64,000 nucleotides of DNA. Source: Cryptomeria japonica. Taxonomy: Eukaryota; Streptophyta; Pinopsida; Cupressales; Cupressaceae. Positions 24,384-36,200 of the stretch are shown here, in pieces (the first letter of the stretch is position 1; each line of letters starts with the position of its first letter). Made by a program: the position numbers and the translations under genes. The stretch covers positions 266,113,574 through 266,177,573 of the forward strand of contig NC_081407.1 of the NCBI RefSeq assembly GCF_030272615.1. Reading direction: 5' to 3'. The notes under the pieces are model-generated. The model was not told the origin of the DNA. It did no database searches and saw nothing but the letters and a program-made list of their open reading frames with translations.

Positions 24384-25368
24384 CTAATCATTATTTTGGG
24401 AAGGTAGACAACACACAAGAGGAGCCACATCAAGTATAGTAGATGGAGCTATCATAAGTTCCAAACAAGGACCATAAGCTAATGCTAAGTCACTTTGTTC
24501 ATTACTAGGAGCTAGGATCAATGCTTTTGAAAATTTTGTAGATAAGTCATTGTCAACATCAACATATTCATATTCATCATCAAAAATATTAGGATCGACA
24601 TTTTCATCATTAAGAACACTTTCACCTATTTCTTCATCAAGATTAATAAGAATAGGAGCTCTAATAGGAATAGAATTTGAACCATCATTTGTCTTAAGCA
24701 TTTTGTGTCTTCGAGAATTAGGTTGAACATCATGTTTAGGAGAAAATGGAATCATGTCAACTATTGGTGTTTTAGGAGAAGAAATGGTTTGGAAAGCAAC
24801 TTCATGAGCTCTAGCACGACATCTTCGTAGGTATTCTCTCGCACAACTGTTTCCTCTAGTCTTGGCTGACACTTGAGGAGGATTAGGTTCATTAGGTATA
24901 GGCTCATCGAGCTTATTTTAAGGAAAGATGAATCAGTTGAGGTCTTTTAGGTTGGACAATAGAAGAGTTCAATTTCTTCTCTCTATAAAATGAAGGAGGA
25001 GGAACCACACCATACAAAGGAGGAATAGGAGGTGTAGGAAGGAGATCAGGTCCATCATGAAGAGGAGGGATAGGTCTAACCTTAGGAGGAATAGTTTGTT
25101 TTTTAGGAGGAAGTGTTTTTCTACCTTTGGGAAGAAGAGGAGACTCATCCATAGGAGAAGGAATAGGATCTTTGTTAGGAAGAGGAATATCTCTTTTCTT
25201 GGGTGAAAGGATACTCTTCTCTTTAGGAGAAGGAATAGATGCTTCTTTGGGAAGAAGATTATTTATTTCCTTAGGAGGAAGAATAATCTTATCCTCAAGA
25301 AGGGGTATATGACCATCAAGAGGGATGCTAAGTGTTGGATTTCTAGGTTGACTCAAGGATAAAATCAT
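24384..25368 (-). pseudogene. Gypsy-2 proline/lysine-rich linker ORFs
   Basis: Two consecutive minus-strand ORFs. 24913-25368 encodes imperfect 8- to 10-residue repeats built on L/IPSPK and LPPK words (for example SIPSPKEKSILSPKK), plus a PPIPPLYGVVPPPSF segment. 24384-24872 encodes an acidic, unrecognised tail (ESVLNDENVDPNIFDDEYEYVDVD). Such low-complexity linkers occur between protease and reverse transcriptase in large Gypsy elements. Here they are followed by 3' non-coding DNA. No function can be assigned. Confidence 0.5.
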
Positions 25369-25532
25369 TTCATTTTTCCATTTTTTATATGATCTAAAAA
25401 GAGAATCACTTCTAGGTTAAAGAGGCTTGAATTGTTCAGACCAAAAATAATCAAGATAAACATCTCCACGCCTCATTTTACGTTGAAATATGATATGATT
25501 AACAGTATTGATTTCACCATTATGAGGAAATT

Positions 25533-26260
25533 TCAAACACTTATGAATAGAGAAGCGATCACTTTCATGGAAGAGAGCCAAAGATATCCCAACTTCACAC
25601 GAGATTGATCAGATGTAGGAATGATATAACATTTAACATCTAAGCATTTAGTACCAACATCAATAGGAAGTGTTATAGAATCACTAGTAGGACAAGAGAA
25701 GCCATCAAAAACTTTAACTATCACATCAGTATCATCATATATTACTTGATGCAATTGCAAAGTATAAAGAAATTATTCAATTGTCACATTAACCATGCAA
25801 GTAGGATCAATAAGGACTCCTCTAGTAGGTATACCTTTAATTTTTGCACTTATGTATAATGGGCCATCGGGTGCCTTAATGGTCTCACTAGGATCAAATG
25901 TTATGCATAAATATTTAGGAGGCTCTTGTTGATCTACAAGGTTCACCACGTTATTAGTTTGAAGGATCACATCATTGGGAGAGAAAGAAAGATGTTTAGT
26001 CTCAATAACATTAGTAGAATGGGATGGTATAGGATTAGTGAAAATTTGAAGGTTTTGATTAGGAGGAGCTACAAATTTGTTTTCTTTATCATTAACACTA
26101 CCACAAATATAGTGTTGTTATCAATCAATTCTTGAATCTTACTTATCAATGAAAAAAACTTTTCAATATCATGACCAGGCTGATGATGATATTGACAAAA
26201 AGATTTAGCATCAAAGTAAGGGGAAGTTGTTTTAGATGGATCAATTGGTTTTATTCAGGG
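25533..26260 (-). pseudogene. Gypsy-2 retroviral-type aspartic protease region
   Basis: On the minus strand SFCQYHHQPGHDIEKFFSL (about 26200) resembles the worn zinc knuckle before the protease. Then come APDGPLYISAKIKG, RGVLIDPTCMVNV (where the catalytic DSGAS-like motif sits in relatives; here DPT), and DVKCYIIPTSDQSRVKLGYLWL, the C-terminal part of the fold. The frame is broken by stops, for example between 25773 and 25760. The Gypsy protease would process Gag; this copy is dead. Confidence 0.65.
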
Positions 26261-26311
26261 AAGTTTTAATGTATTCTTTTGTATTAATTGAGACATAATG
26301 CTATACAAAGA

Positions 26312-27870
26312 TTAATTCAAAGGAGTAAACTCTTTTTCTCTTTTAAATAATTTAGACAAAGGAGGCACATCTGTAGCACCTACGAATGGACTGTTGTTGT
26401 TTTTGTTGTCATTGAATTTGATGAATCCTTTGTTTGGTTTTAACTTCACAATTGGTTGTTGAGCACTATCACCCTTATCACTTGGAGCTATGGAAGGAGA
26501 TGATTGTTCCAATTGACTCACAGTCAGTTGATAATTGTGAAGTACTGTGCACAACTAAATAAAGGAAGTAAACTCAGTTAAAATAAGTTTATCCCTATTT
26601 TCTTTTTGTAAATTAGCAATAAAAATATTTTGAATATCTTGATCAAGCATAGGAAAATAAATATGAGAATACAAATTCTTATATTTACCAATAAAATCAG
26701 CCACTTTTCTTTAACACCTTGTTTACAATGCATTAAATCAGTCAAAGTAACTTTAGGACCAATGTTATTGTGAAATTATTGAATAAAAGCATTAGCCAAT
26801 TGTTGAAAAGAAGTAATAGAATAAGGAGGCAAAGAATAGTACCATTGCAAAGCTATATCCCTTAATGTTCTAGTAAACAATTTTTTTAACAACCTTTGAT
26901 CATAAGCAAAGTCACTACACAAAGTTTGGAATATTTTAACATGAGTTAAAGGATCACTTTTGCAATTATAAAGTTCCAATTGAGGGACTTCTACATGTTT
27001 AGGAGGGACGGCTCTAACAATTTTGTGGGATAATGGGTTCGCGACATCAAATGTGGGCACATTATACTTTGATTGATTCATAAAAGCTATTTGTTGTTGT
27101 AAGGAAGACAGTATTTGGGCAAGACTATTGATTGTAGCTTCGATAGTAGGATTGAAATTAGACATGTTGGATTGAGAGGGAGTAGTAACATTGTTGAATG
27201 AAGGAAGAGGTTGAGAATAAGGAGGTGGAACACTATGATAAGTGGGTAATGGAGAAGATTGGGTAGCACATGGAAGACTCATGGGAGGAATGAAAGAATT
27301 ATGATTAAAGGAGTTCCCCCCAAGACTAACATTTATAGGTGGTTAATTTGACTGGATAACAAGGGGAACACTCATGTTACGAGAAATGAAAGAAGAGGTA
27401 TTTCCCCTATGACTAACATTTGTAGGTATAACATTTTGTGTGGAAGTAGCCATGATATTTTATGTGAAGGTAGGAACACTAGTCATGGAAGTTGTCAAAG
27501 GAATGGAATGATTAATTTGACTAGGAGGTTGTGTATAACCTAGGTTTTCAACACAACTCTTCATAGGCATGATATTAGAATCAACAATATGATAAATACC
27601 ATGCAAGATATCAACACCATATTTATCACTTTGAATCATTCTTTTTAATCCTTCAATCAATGGGATATCTTCACTTTCCGGGTATTCTTTACTCGTCCAT
27701 TATTGAAGATTGTCAAATTGATTGTCCATCTTTGCCAATTGGTCAATGGATACTCTAGTTAGTGTTTCCTCCTCATTGTGAGAATTATCAAGAGGATAAA
27801 CAAGAATATCTGAAGGATGGCAAAAAACAACAATATCCTCATTGAAAAAGATAGCCAAATTAGGCTCCAT
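26312..27870 (-). pseudogene. Gypsy-2 Gag polyprotein, broken
   Basis: Gag probably starts at the ATG at 27870 (MEPNLAIFFNEDIVV). The body contains the retrotransposon Gag (PF03732-type) pattern: VPQLELYNCKSDPLTHVKIFQ, RLLKKLFTRTLRDIALQWYYSL and SFQQLANAFIQ (26776-27282). A glutamine/proline/serine-rich N-terminal half precedes it. Stops occur near 27703, 27458, 27345 and 26775, and the frame changes after AFIQ. The 26312-26554 ORF continues into the segment before the protease. Gag would form the particle shell. Confidence 0.75.
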
Positions 27871-29468
27871 TTCCTCGGTAATTAAACCTTAGGCAGCCCA
27901 ATTCTACAACTTCTTCTAATGGGGATACTATAGGTAGGACTAACAGTAGTAAAGCTCATGCACTAGGGAAAAGAAATTGAAAATTAGGGTTTTAATTTTG
28001 GAATCTTGAAAGAAGATAAAGTCAAAATTAAAATTAGGGTTATCCAAATTTAACCACAAGCTAATAATTCTTTGTCATTACCACTTATGAGGTCAAAATC
28101 ATGAAATCCTTATCATAGATTTTGTTATAAATGCAGCAAGCATAATGTGTGAGTGTAAAATTGACACAAGGTTTGATTTGTGACACCAAACTCACAACAA
28201 AATCAAATCCAAGGGTGTTGCTTATGCTAAAGATAATGGACATGACTAAGTTATTCTATGATTTAGAAAATGAACACAATAATGTGATTTTCTTGTCTTC
28301 TTATTCAATTTTTCCACCAATACTATTGAATTGGCACATAGGAGTGTTAAAAAAATTTAATTATAACCAATTTTTGTACCTTCATTTGGAAATTATACAA
28401 TTACGTCTTTAAGTAGATATAGTTTGTCAAGGATTTTTTCATATAAAGAATATCCAATTTGCTCCATAAGCCTATTTTTATTTTCTCTCTAACAATGTTA
28501 TAAAGAACATCATGCAATAAACACAAACAAATAGTCCTAAGAGTTCCTATTTCCAAAACTTCCTAGTCTTCATCAATCATATTTTTAAATTTTTTAGAAT
28601 TTCCTACCAACACCTTGTGCAAACCTTGTTGCGACAACAAATCCATCATCTTGATCTTCCATAGCTCAAATTTATTCTTCCCACTAAATTTCTTCACCTC
28701 AAACATTGCATTTAAAACCATCAACATTTGATTTTATAAAATAAACACCAAATCTTAACACATTAATTATAAAAAGAAAGGATTTGATATGACCTATTAC
28801 AAAAATGTGATTCCACTTAATAATATAAATTTGTAGAACAAAAAAGTTGTAAAGAAATAAAATAATTATTAAAAATAATATAATAACATTTAAGAAAGTG
28901 CACAATATTCACACTATTGTTACTATCACAAATTTATTTGTCTTCCAAAAGCTACAAAGATATATATATATATATATATCTTCAAGATAACAACCAACAT
29001 CAATCTTAGAAAAAACTAAAATTTTATTTGAAGGAAATTATCAATTATCTCTTAAGAAAATAACACTTTTTTAAAAGATAGTATTTGTTTATTATTGTCA
29101 TAATCCAACTTGTACCATTTCAATAGCAAATTTTTTTGGTATGAAAGATATCACCTGTGAGAAGTTGCAGATATCCCTATATATATAACATAAACATAAA
29201 CATAAACATTGAAAAAGTAGTTTGTATTACAAATTTTGGAAAAAAAAAAAATGTTTAATGCAATGAAATGGATGAAATTTCAAACTCAAGAAAGTGAATA
29301 TCACTAAAAAATTTGTTCAATTCGCATCCTCACTAATATCTCCCCAAAATCAAATGGTATAATGTTAGATTATTTTTAACATTCATAGGGTTTAATGATC
29401 ATTGGCATTTTAAAAAATTAAGATGAACAATTATTTATCCCCTTAGTGTATATATGAGGTGACAAAAG
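27871..29468. other. Gypsy-2 leader then unassigned spacer
   Basis: The first 300 bases are the putative untranslated leader of Gypsy-2. On the minus strand gagtttggtgtcac near 28185 could be where a primer site once lay, but I cannot name the tRNA. A (TA)n tract sits at 28960-28979. The rest is AT-rich with no recognisable gene. Confidence 0.4.
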
Positions 29469-30571
29469 TTTTAGAATAATTTATAACAAAATTTTACTTG
29501 TGCCAAGAGCCTTAGTTCATTATTATTTGTCTCTTAATTAGTTGTTGATAAATTATAATTCATTGTCAATAGTTCTAGTTTGTTGTCAAATGAGTTAGTA
29601 AATTTTAAGAGAATTTTGAAATCATTTGTAACTATAAGTATGTAATCCCTAAGTTTATGAATGGTTCACCAATGAGTCATATAGCTAGTGTTTCTTTGTT
29701 GTCTCTCAATTTTTGCTTTGGTATCAGAGAGCCATTATGCTCCATTTTTTCGATTTGAATACTTTTGTTCTAGTATTGTTTTAGTATTCTATGTTTGAAT
29801 AGTATGGGAGTGATCCTTAAACAATCATTTTATGATGATCTTGAATAGACTAATAGACTAACTATTCATTTGCTAATTTGAGATGTAATTCATATTCTAA
29901 TTGGGCTGGAGATAATTGAAAATCTACAATTGATAATGCATTCAAAAAGATTCAAGCATTGTTTCATGAAGCAGAAACAACTGAAGTTATTATTGCCTTG
30001 CCATCTATTGAAGTTGAGTACAAAACATTGTGGAGTACTATATGTGAAGTTGTTTGGCTAAGGCGTATACTTGAAAATATGGGACAAAAGCAAGAAGGAC
30101 CATTTTCAATCGTATAACAGTCAAAGTTCAATCAAATTGACAAAAGATCTAGTTTTTTTAATGTAAGATCAAAGAATATTGGAACTGGTCATCATTTTAT
30201 AAGAAAAGATTCAATAACAAGAAATAAAGTTGTAGTATTGTAACACAAACAATAACATAACCGATACATTCACTAAACCATTAGACAAGCTAAAGTTTCT
30301 ACTATGTAGAGATACATTAAGAATCCATAAATTGTTATCCATTATTTAAAGAAGAGTGTTAGAGTAAGTCATAACAAAATTTTGTGTATGTTTCAAGAGT
30401 CTCAATTTATTGTCACTTGCCTTTTAGTTAATTGTCATTAATATCCAGTTAATAGTCGATCAACTACACTACGCTATTAAAAGTTTTAATTTGCTGTCAA
30501 ATGATTTAGCAGATTTGTAGGATGCTGTTGACCGCGTGATTTGTAACTTAATATGTAATCTCTGCTTATGA
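29469..30571 (+). mobile_element. Internally deleted Copia element (Copia-4)
   Basis: Two diverged direct repeats about 250 bp long: left LTR about 29469-29717, right LTR from 30357 to about 30571, truncated. They share acataacaaaatttt-like starts and tatgtaatc near their ends. The primer site TGGTATCAGAGAGCC (29719-29733) and a polypurine tract aaagaagag just before 30357 fix the plus orientation. Only about 640 bp of interior remain. The right end abuts the 89-bp duplication in the promoter region of peroxidase copy 2. Confidence 0.8.
29955..30345 (+). pseudogene. Copia-4 RNase H remnant
   Basis: Reads as the C-terminal RNase H of a Copia polyprotein with stops: EVIIALPSIEVEYKTLW (compare ALSSxEAEY in intact elements), CEVVWLRRILENMGQKQEGP, a worn NQSSIKL-like segment, HHFIRKDSITRNKVVVL, then a remnant of TKPLDKxKF. 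Gag, protease, integrase and RT are gone. Confidence 0.75.
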
Positions 30572-30749
30572 ACAAGATATATTATTGAAAATTATTCTAC
30601 AGAACTTGTAAATTTCTCGAACAACTTTCACGAATTCGTCCAAGTGGACTTGCTAAACGAACAAGATATATTATTGAAAATTATTCTACAGAACTTGTAA
30701 ATTTCTCGAACAACTTTCACGAATTCGTCCAAGTGGACTTGCTAAACGA
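30572..30749. repeat. Perfect 89-bp tandem duplication
   Basis: Unit 30572-30660 is repeated without change at 30661-30749; it begins acaagatatatt and ends gctaaacga. It lies between Copia-4 and the conserved promoter block of peroxidase copy 2. Identity of both units points to a recent event. Confidence 0.95.
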
Positions 30750-31536
30750 GCACTGGCAATGTGAATCGTACCCCCACCGATAATACCGAAGGTGTTTGTG
30801 AAGTATGAATGTAAATACTCAATAGATTTAAGTTTCTAATTTTCTTTCCACGCCTTGCTTTTAAGTTTCAGTTTCTCTCCTTCTATTGCATATTATAAAC
30901 CAGTAAATCAAGAGGTATGTTGAACTTTTCTGCTGTATTGCATTAATCAATTCTCCACCGGCCCCAACGTGCACGTCTCTGTGAGTGACGTTCAAATACT
31001 ATTTTGCTATGACTTCCGAGCGCGTTATATCTATCATATACATTTTTACCGTATTTTTAATTAGATGAAAACCAAAGTACAGCTTGTTTTTTTATTTTAT
31101 ATTTAATTAATAAATACGATCTAATGTGCATAATCTGGAGCGGGCTTCACCAAATCTGTGACCGACAACGAAACGGATGTCTATTATCAATTTATGAGGT
31201 GAATGCTTACGCTATAAAGTAAATTCAATGAAATTTAATGCCAAAAAAATGTAGTGCACGCAAAAGAGGGGGACCCAAGAATTTTGCTGGTCAATGTATT
31301 TAGGCCCACAAAAAGATTTTAAAAAAAAGAACAAAGAAATTTGTGGCTGGCTTACGTCTTCTACTGCAAACATGTCAAATTTCCACGTCGTATAATCTAT
31401 CCGGCTCTTAACGTCAGTACCCCATCACCCTTCCAAGCATTATAAATACACACCTATTAGATATCGAAAAATCCAGATCTGGAAACTGTAATGCACGATA
31501 TATAGTCGAAAGTGAGGAGCATATTGAAAGAAAACA
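30640..31536 (+). promoter_or_regulatory. Promoter and 5'UTR of peroxidase copy 2
   Basis: Collinear with the upstream DNA of copy 1 (10650-11280 plus 16132-16393) once Copia-2 is left out. TATA box TATAAATA lies at 31441-31448. Near 30970-30990 it carries cgtgcacgtctc followed by gtgacgttc. The latter contains TGACG, the core of as-1/TGA-bZIP sites known from defence genes; copy 1 has lost it. Any regulatory role is inference. Confidence 0.7.
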
Positions 31537-32819
<1,283 letters not shown>

Positions 32820-32842
<23 letters not shown>

Positions 32843-33017
32843 AGCTTGGCACATGTCTTCTACTGCAAACATGTCAAATTTCCGCGTTTGAACAAGTCAA
32901 AAGATCCCCCTTCTCCCCATTATAAATACATAGCCATTGGAGACTGAAATTTGCAGGCATCAAAACTGTAATTCAGGATATATACTGAATTAAGCTTAAC
33001 TAGCATTTTGAAAGAAA
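32820..33017 (+). other. Peroxidase promoter/5'UTR segment lodged in the 3' end of copy 2
   Basis: Copy 1 reads straight from cttcttcag into tctccatc at its C-terminus. In copy 2 about 198 bp intervene. They contain the block cttctactgcaaacatg, a TATA box TATAAATA (32921-32928), the leader aattcaggatatatactg twice in part (32824 and about 32972), and finish with ttgaaagaaa, exactly where the ATG should follow. After 33018 the sequence resumes with C-terminal and 3'UTR DNA like copy 1. It is best read as a relic of a further peroxidase copy deleted from start codon to tail. Confidence 0.8.
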
Positions 33018-35213
33018 TCTCCATCTTCAATCCTCAAGTTTCCTCCTCTTCGTACTCCACATGAATCCTAGGAAGAAGCAGCTTTTGCTTTTTAAAATAA
33101 ATGCGGCTCCAAACATGTCTTCACGTGGTGTCCACCATTAAAGTAGACATATGGAATGCTGAGCATAATTGTGGTCCATCAAATAGCTACATAAAGGATA
33201 GGGTGGCATGTAATAGTGAGTGTTAACTCATCTAGTGTGATTTCATATCATGCTTTAGTGATTTGCAATGGACAAAGCTTTTTAAAATAATATATTAGTA
33301 TTTGTATAAGAAAGAAGTATTGTGGTTATTAATAGAAAATTATATAAAAGTTAATATGTTAAAGTGTGTAAATTGTTTTTAACATTTAAATTTTTTATAT
33401 TATATATTTGCTTATAATCAATAGAAAGAATGATTTGTAACGATTTCAATTTTGAAGAATGTACAATTGATGATATGTTTTGCTTGTATCAAATGAACCT
33501 GAAATGAACTTTTTTCTTGTACATTCATTTCATTCCTACACATAGGAAAAAACTTCTTATCACTATTTTTGAAGTTTGCGTGATGATAAAAATAAAAAAA
33601 ATTATTTAACTATTCATTTAATTCATATACATAAATTTGTGGTGTCTATGTGTAATCATTTCATTTTTAATAAAAATAAAAATAAAACATTTGTGTAATA
33701 TTTTTATACCAATTTTTATCGTAAAACAATATATTCATCTCAAATCTCTATTCATAGAATACTATAATTTTGAAATAGTTTACCAAATATTATATATTAT
33801 TTATGATCCAAAGATGTCATAAATTCTAGAATTTTCATTCAAGTAATAGATTTTTCCATCATAAAACTAAACACCCTTATTCAATATATTTAATTTTCTA
33901 AATTTATATGTTAATTAGTAAAAAATTTAATCTTAACACTAATAATGATTTTTTTTTTTTAAAGTATAACAACTTTTAGAGGATTAAAAACATGCAGATT
34001 GACAACAAAGTAATGAAAAGGGTGACTACATAATTTAGGGTCTTGTTCTTAGCTAGAGTAATGCTAACGAGTGAACAACATGCGATTTGTGATGTTATGT
34101 TTCTTGGTTGCTTAGATAATGTATTGTATTCAACTACTCTACTTTTATAGTCTGATACTCTTGAGTTTGCACATGTAGGAAGCTTATGATCAATGATACA
34201 AAAGCTTAGAACCTCTGATACTCTTGAGTTTGCACATGTAGGAAGCTTATGATCAATGATACAAAAGCTTAGAACCTCATCAGAGGTTTCCTTACATGAA
34301 TACAAAATACACATAGCAATTTATTTAGGGAGACCTACAATTTATTTAAGGAGACCTAGTACACAAATCATCCACACCCAATTGATATTTTATTTGATTT
34401 GTTTAAAATGCCTTGTAATTTAAAATGAAATACAATAGAAAACCACACCTATAAAAGAAAGCTATAACTTTACATAACCAAGATGGTGTAATTTAAGTAA
34501 AAAAAAAATTATAATACTAAAATGAAGTGCATTTATTCCACATTTGGAGTTGCATGTCCTCCACTTATCATTTTCTATAATAGATTAAAGTACTAACTTT
34601 ATGGCAACCTTATCTCCAATTGGTCAAAACAATCAAGAAATTGAAACATTCATCATCTCGTGTTTGATTTTTGGTTAACTTGCAACCAATAATTTTGTTC
34701 AAAAGGGTGAATTTTTTATCTCATACCCAAGAATCTAGTAGTTCTAAAACCTCCATAATTTTAGATCTACTTGTATTTACTCTGAATGGATTGAAGAAAA
34801 AGCTATAAGGAGATAGGTTTTTGTTCATCTCACTTTTATTTTTTGTCAATTACATAATATTTTTCTTGCAAAGTTTACACATTTTTTCTTGTTAATATTT
34901 TTAACAAAATGATACAATTTGTGTACAGTGTGGAGTTAAGTCACCATTGCTAGGGTTTAGACAAATCTGAAGCAAATACAATTTAACAATTATATGCAGA
35001 TTCGAATATACAAAGATGAAGAAAAGCACAACACAAAATAACATAGAGATTTAACATAGTTCACCCAAAATGAGCTACATCCACAAAACTATTGGTTCCC
35101 AAATCAACAGATCTATAAAATCCTAAAGAGTTAGCCAATTTCTTATCATGAGATTCTAAGTTGAATTTGGTCAATAAACGAGAGAGTGTATACACTTATC
35201 TCCCCGATATTTA
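33018..35213. other. 3'UTR of copy 2 and AT-rich spacer
   Basis: To about 33100 it matches the tail and 3'UTR of copy 1. The rest is AT-rich spacer with a perfect 63-bp tandem duplication (34152-34277). From about 34920 to 35213, words such as aacatagagatttaacatagttcacccaaaatg resemble leader/LTR DNA of plant Copia elements, but no boundary or partner was found. No gene is seen. Confidence 0.45.
34152..34277. repeat. Perfect 63-bp tandem duplication
   Basis: Unit ctgatactcttgagtttgc... at 34152-34214 is repeated exactly at 34215-34277. The ORF covering it (33976-34314, minus) shows the duplication as a doubled SEVLSFCIIDHKLPTCANSR and is not regarded as a gene. Confidence 0.95.
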
Positions 35214-35257
35214 GCACGATATATAGCCGAAAGTGAGGAGCATATTGAAAGAAAACA

Positions 35258-35931
35258 ATGGGAAAGCTGAGCATAACTTCATTCAGTCTGACTTTTCTTT
35301 ATATGGTGGGTGCCTACGCGAGCGCTTTCTCTGGAAAGGATTTAAGCCTCCCAACTCCAGTTGACGGTCTTTCGTGGACATTTTACAGCACGAGTTGCCC
35401 AACGTTGGAGTTAATCGTGAGAGAACTTATTGAGTTTTATCTGAATCAAGATATCACGCAGGCGGCTGGCCTGCTTAGACTGCATTTCCACGAATGCTTC
35501 GTCCAGGTAGATTCATATCAAAATTGCCCATTTAAATGTATTTTTGGGTGTTTCGTCTTTGTTAATCGATTTGTGTATGATTTTGACAGGGATGCGGTGG
35601 TTCAGTTCTGTTGAACGGGACAACAAGCGAGAGGTTGGTTCCTCCAAATGTATCATTGCGAGCAATGGCCTTCACTATCATTAATGGCATAAAAGCGAGA
35701 GTGGAAGCCGCATGCAGTGGAGTTGTGTCGTGCGCTGACATCTTGGCTTTGGCTTCTTGTGACTCTGTCGACAAGGTCTGTAACCTCTAATCCCAATCAC
35801 ATTGACTAGCTTCAGTTTTTCAGTTTTTAGAAGGTTGTTTTTTACAGAATTTGAGTGTGTTTTGAAGGCTGGAGGACCATTCTATCCATTACCGCTAGGG
35901 AGAAGAGACAGCCTCAGCTTCACAAATCTAA
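35258..35931 (+). pseudogene. Class III peroxidase copy 3, cut by a transposon in exon 3
   Basis: Exons 35258-35506 and 35590-35775 and the first 64 bp of exon 3 (35868-35931) match copies 1 and 2; then homology stops at a CACTA end. Exon 4 with the proximal histidine is absent from the window. Substitutions hit conserved sites: HFHECF for HFHDCF and GCGGS for GCDGS (both aspartates are calcium ligands in this family), and ALASCDS for ALAARDS. The signal peptide and distal R/H remain. Homology to the upstream DNA of copy 2 starts only at 35214, 44 bp before the ATG, so the TATA region is lost. A dead copy. Confidence 0.92.
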
Positions 35932-36200
35932 CACTACTACATAGAGGGGTATTTTAACTGAGTGTCTTAAATTATCGTTTTTAAAAATTGTTTCTATAAA
36001 GATAATATAAAACAGAAGTTTTTTTGTCTTTGGAGAGACAATTTCACTTTTGTCTCTTTGGGATTTAAAGACATATTGTCTCTCCAGAGACAATAGTTGG
36101 GATTAAAATCATAGACAATAGTTGGAATTAAAATCATATCATCTCTTGAGAGACAATATGTCTTTAGATCTCAACTATTGTCTCTAGAGACAATATAAAA
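35932..36200 (+). mobile_element. CACTA (En/Spm-type) transposon terminus inside peroxidase exon 3
   Basis: Starts cactactacatagagggg exactly at the break in the peroxidase exon; CACTACTACA is the signature of CACTA element ends. The last three exon bases, TAA (35929-35931), would be the 3-bp target duplication. At 36035-36194 follow crowded direct and inverted copies of agagacaat/attgtctct, including an 18-bp perfect palindrome at 36177-36194, as expected for subterminal transposase-binding repeats. The opposite end (TGTAGTAGTG followed by the rest of exon 3) was not found, so the element is truncated, nested, or ends outside the window. Confidence 0.7.

Noticed and set aside
33976-34314. 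ORF with doubled SEVLSFCIIDHKLPTCANSR
   Set aside because: The internal repeat is the 63-bp DNA duplication; no start context or homology.
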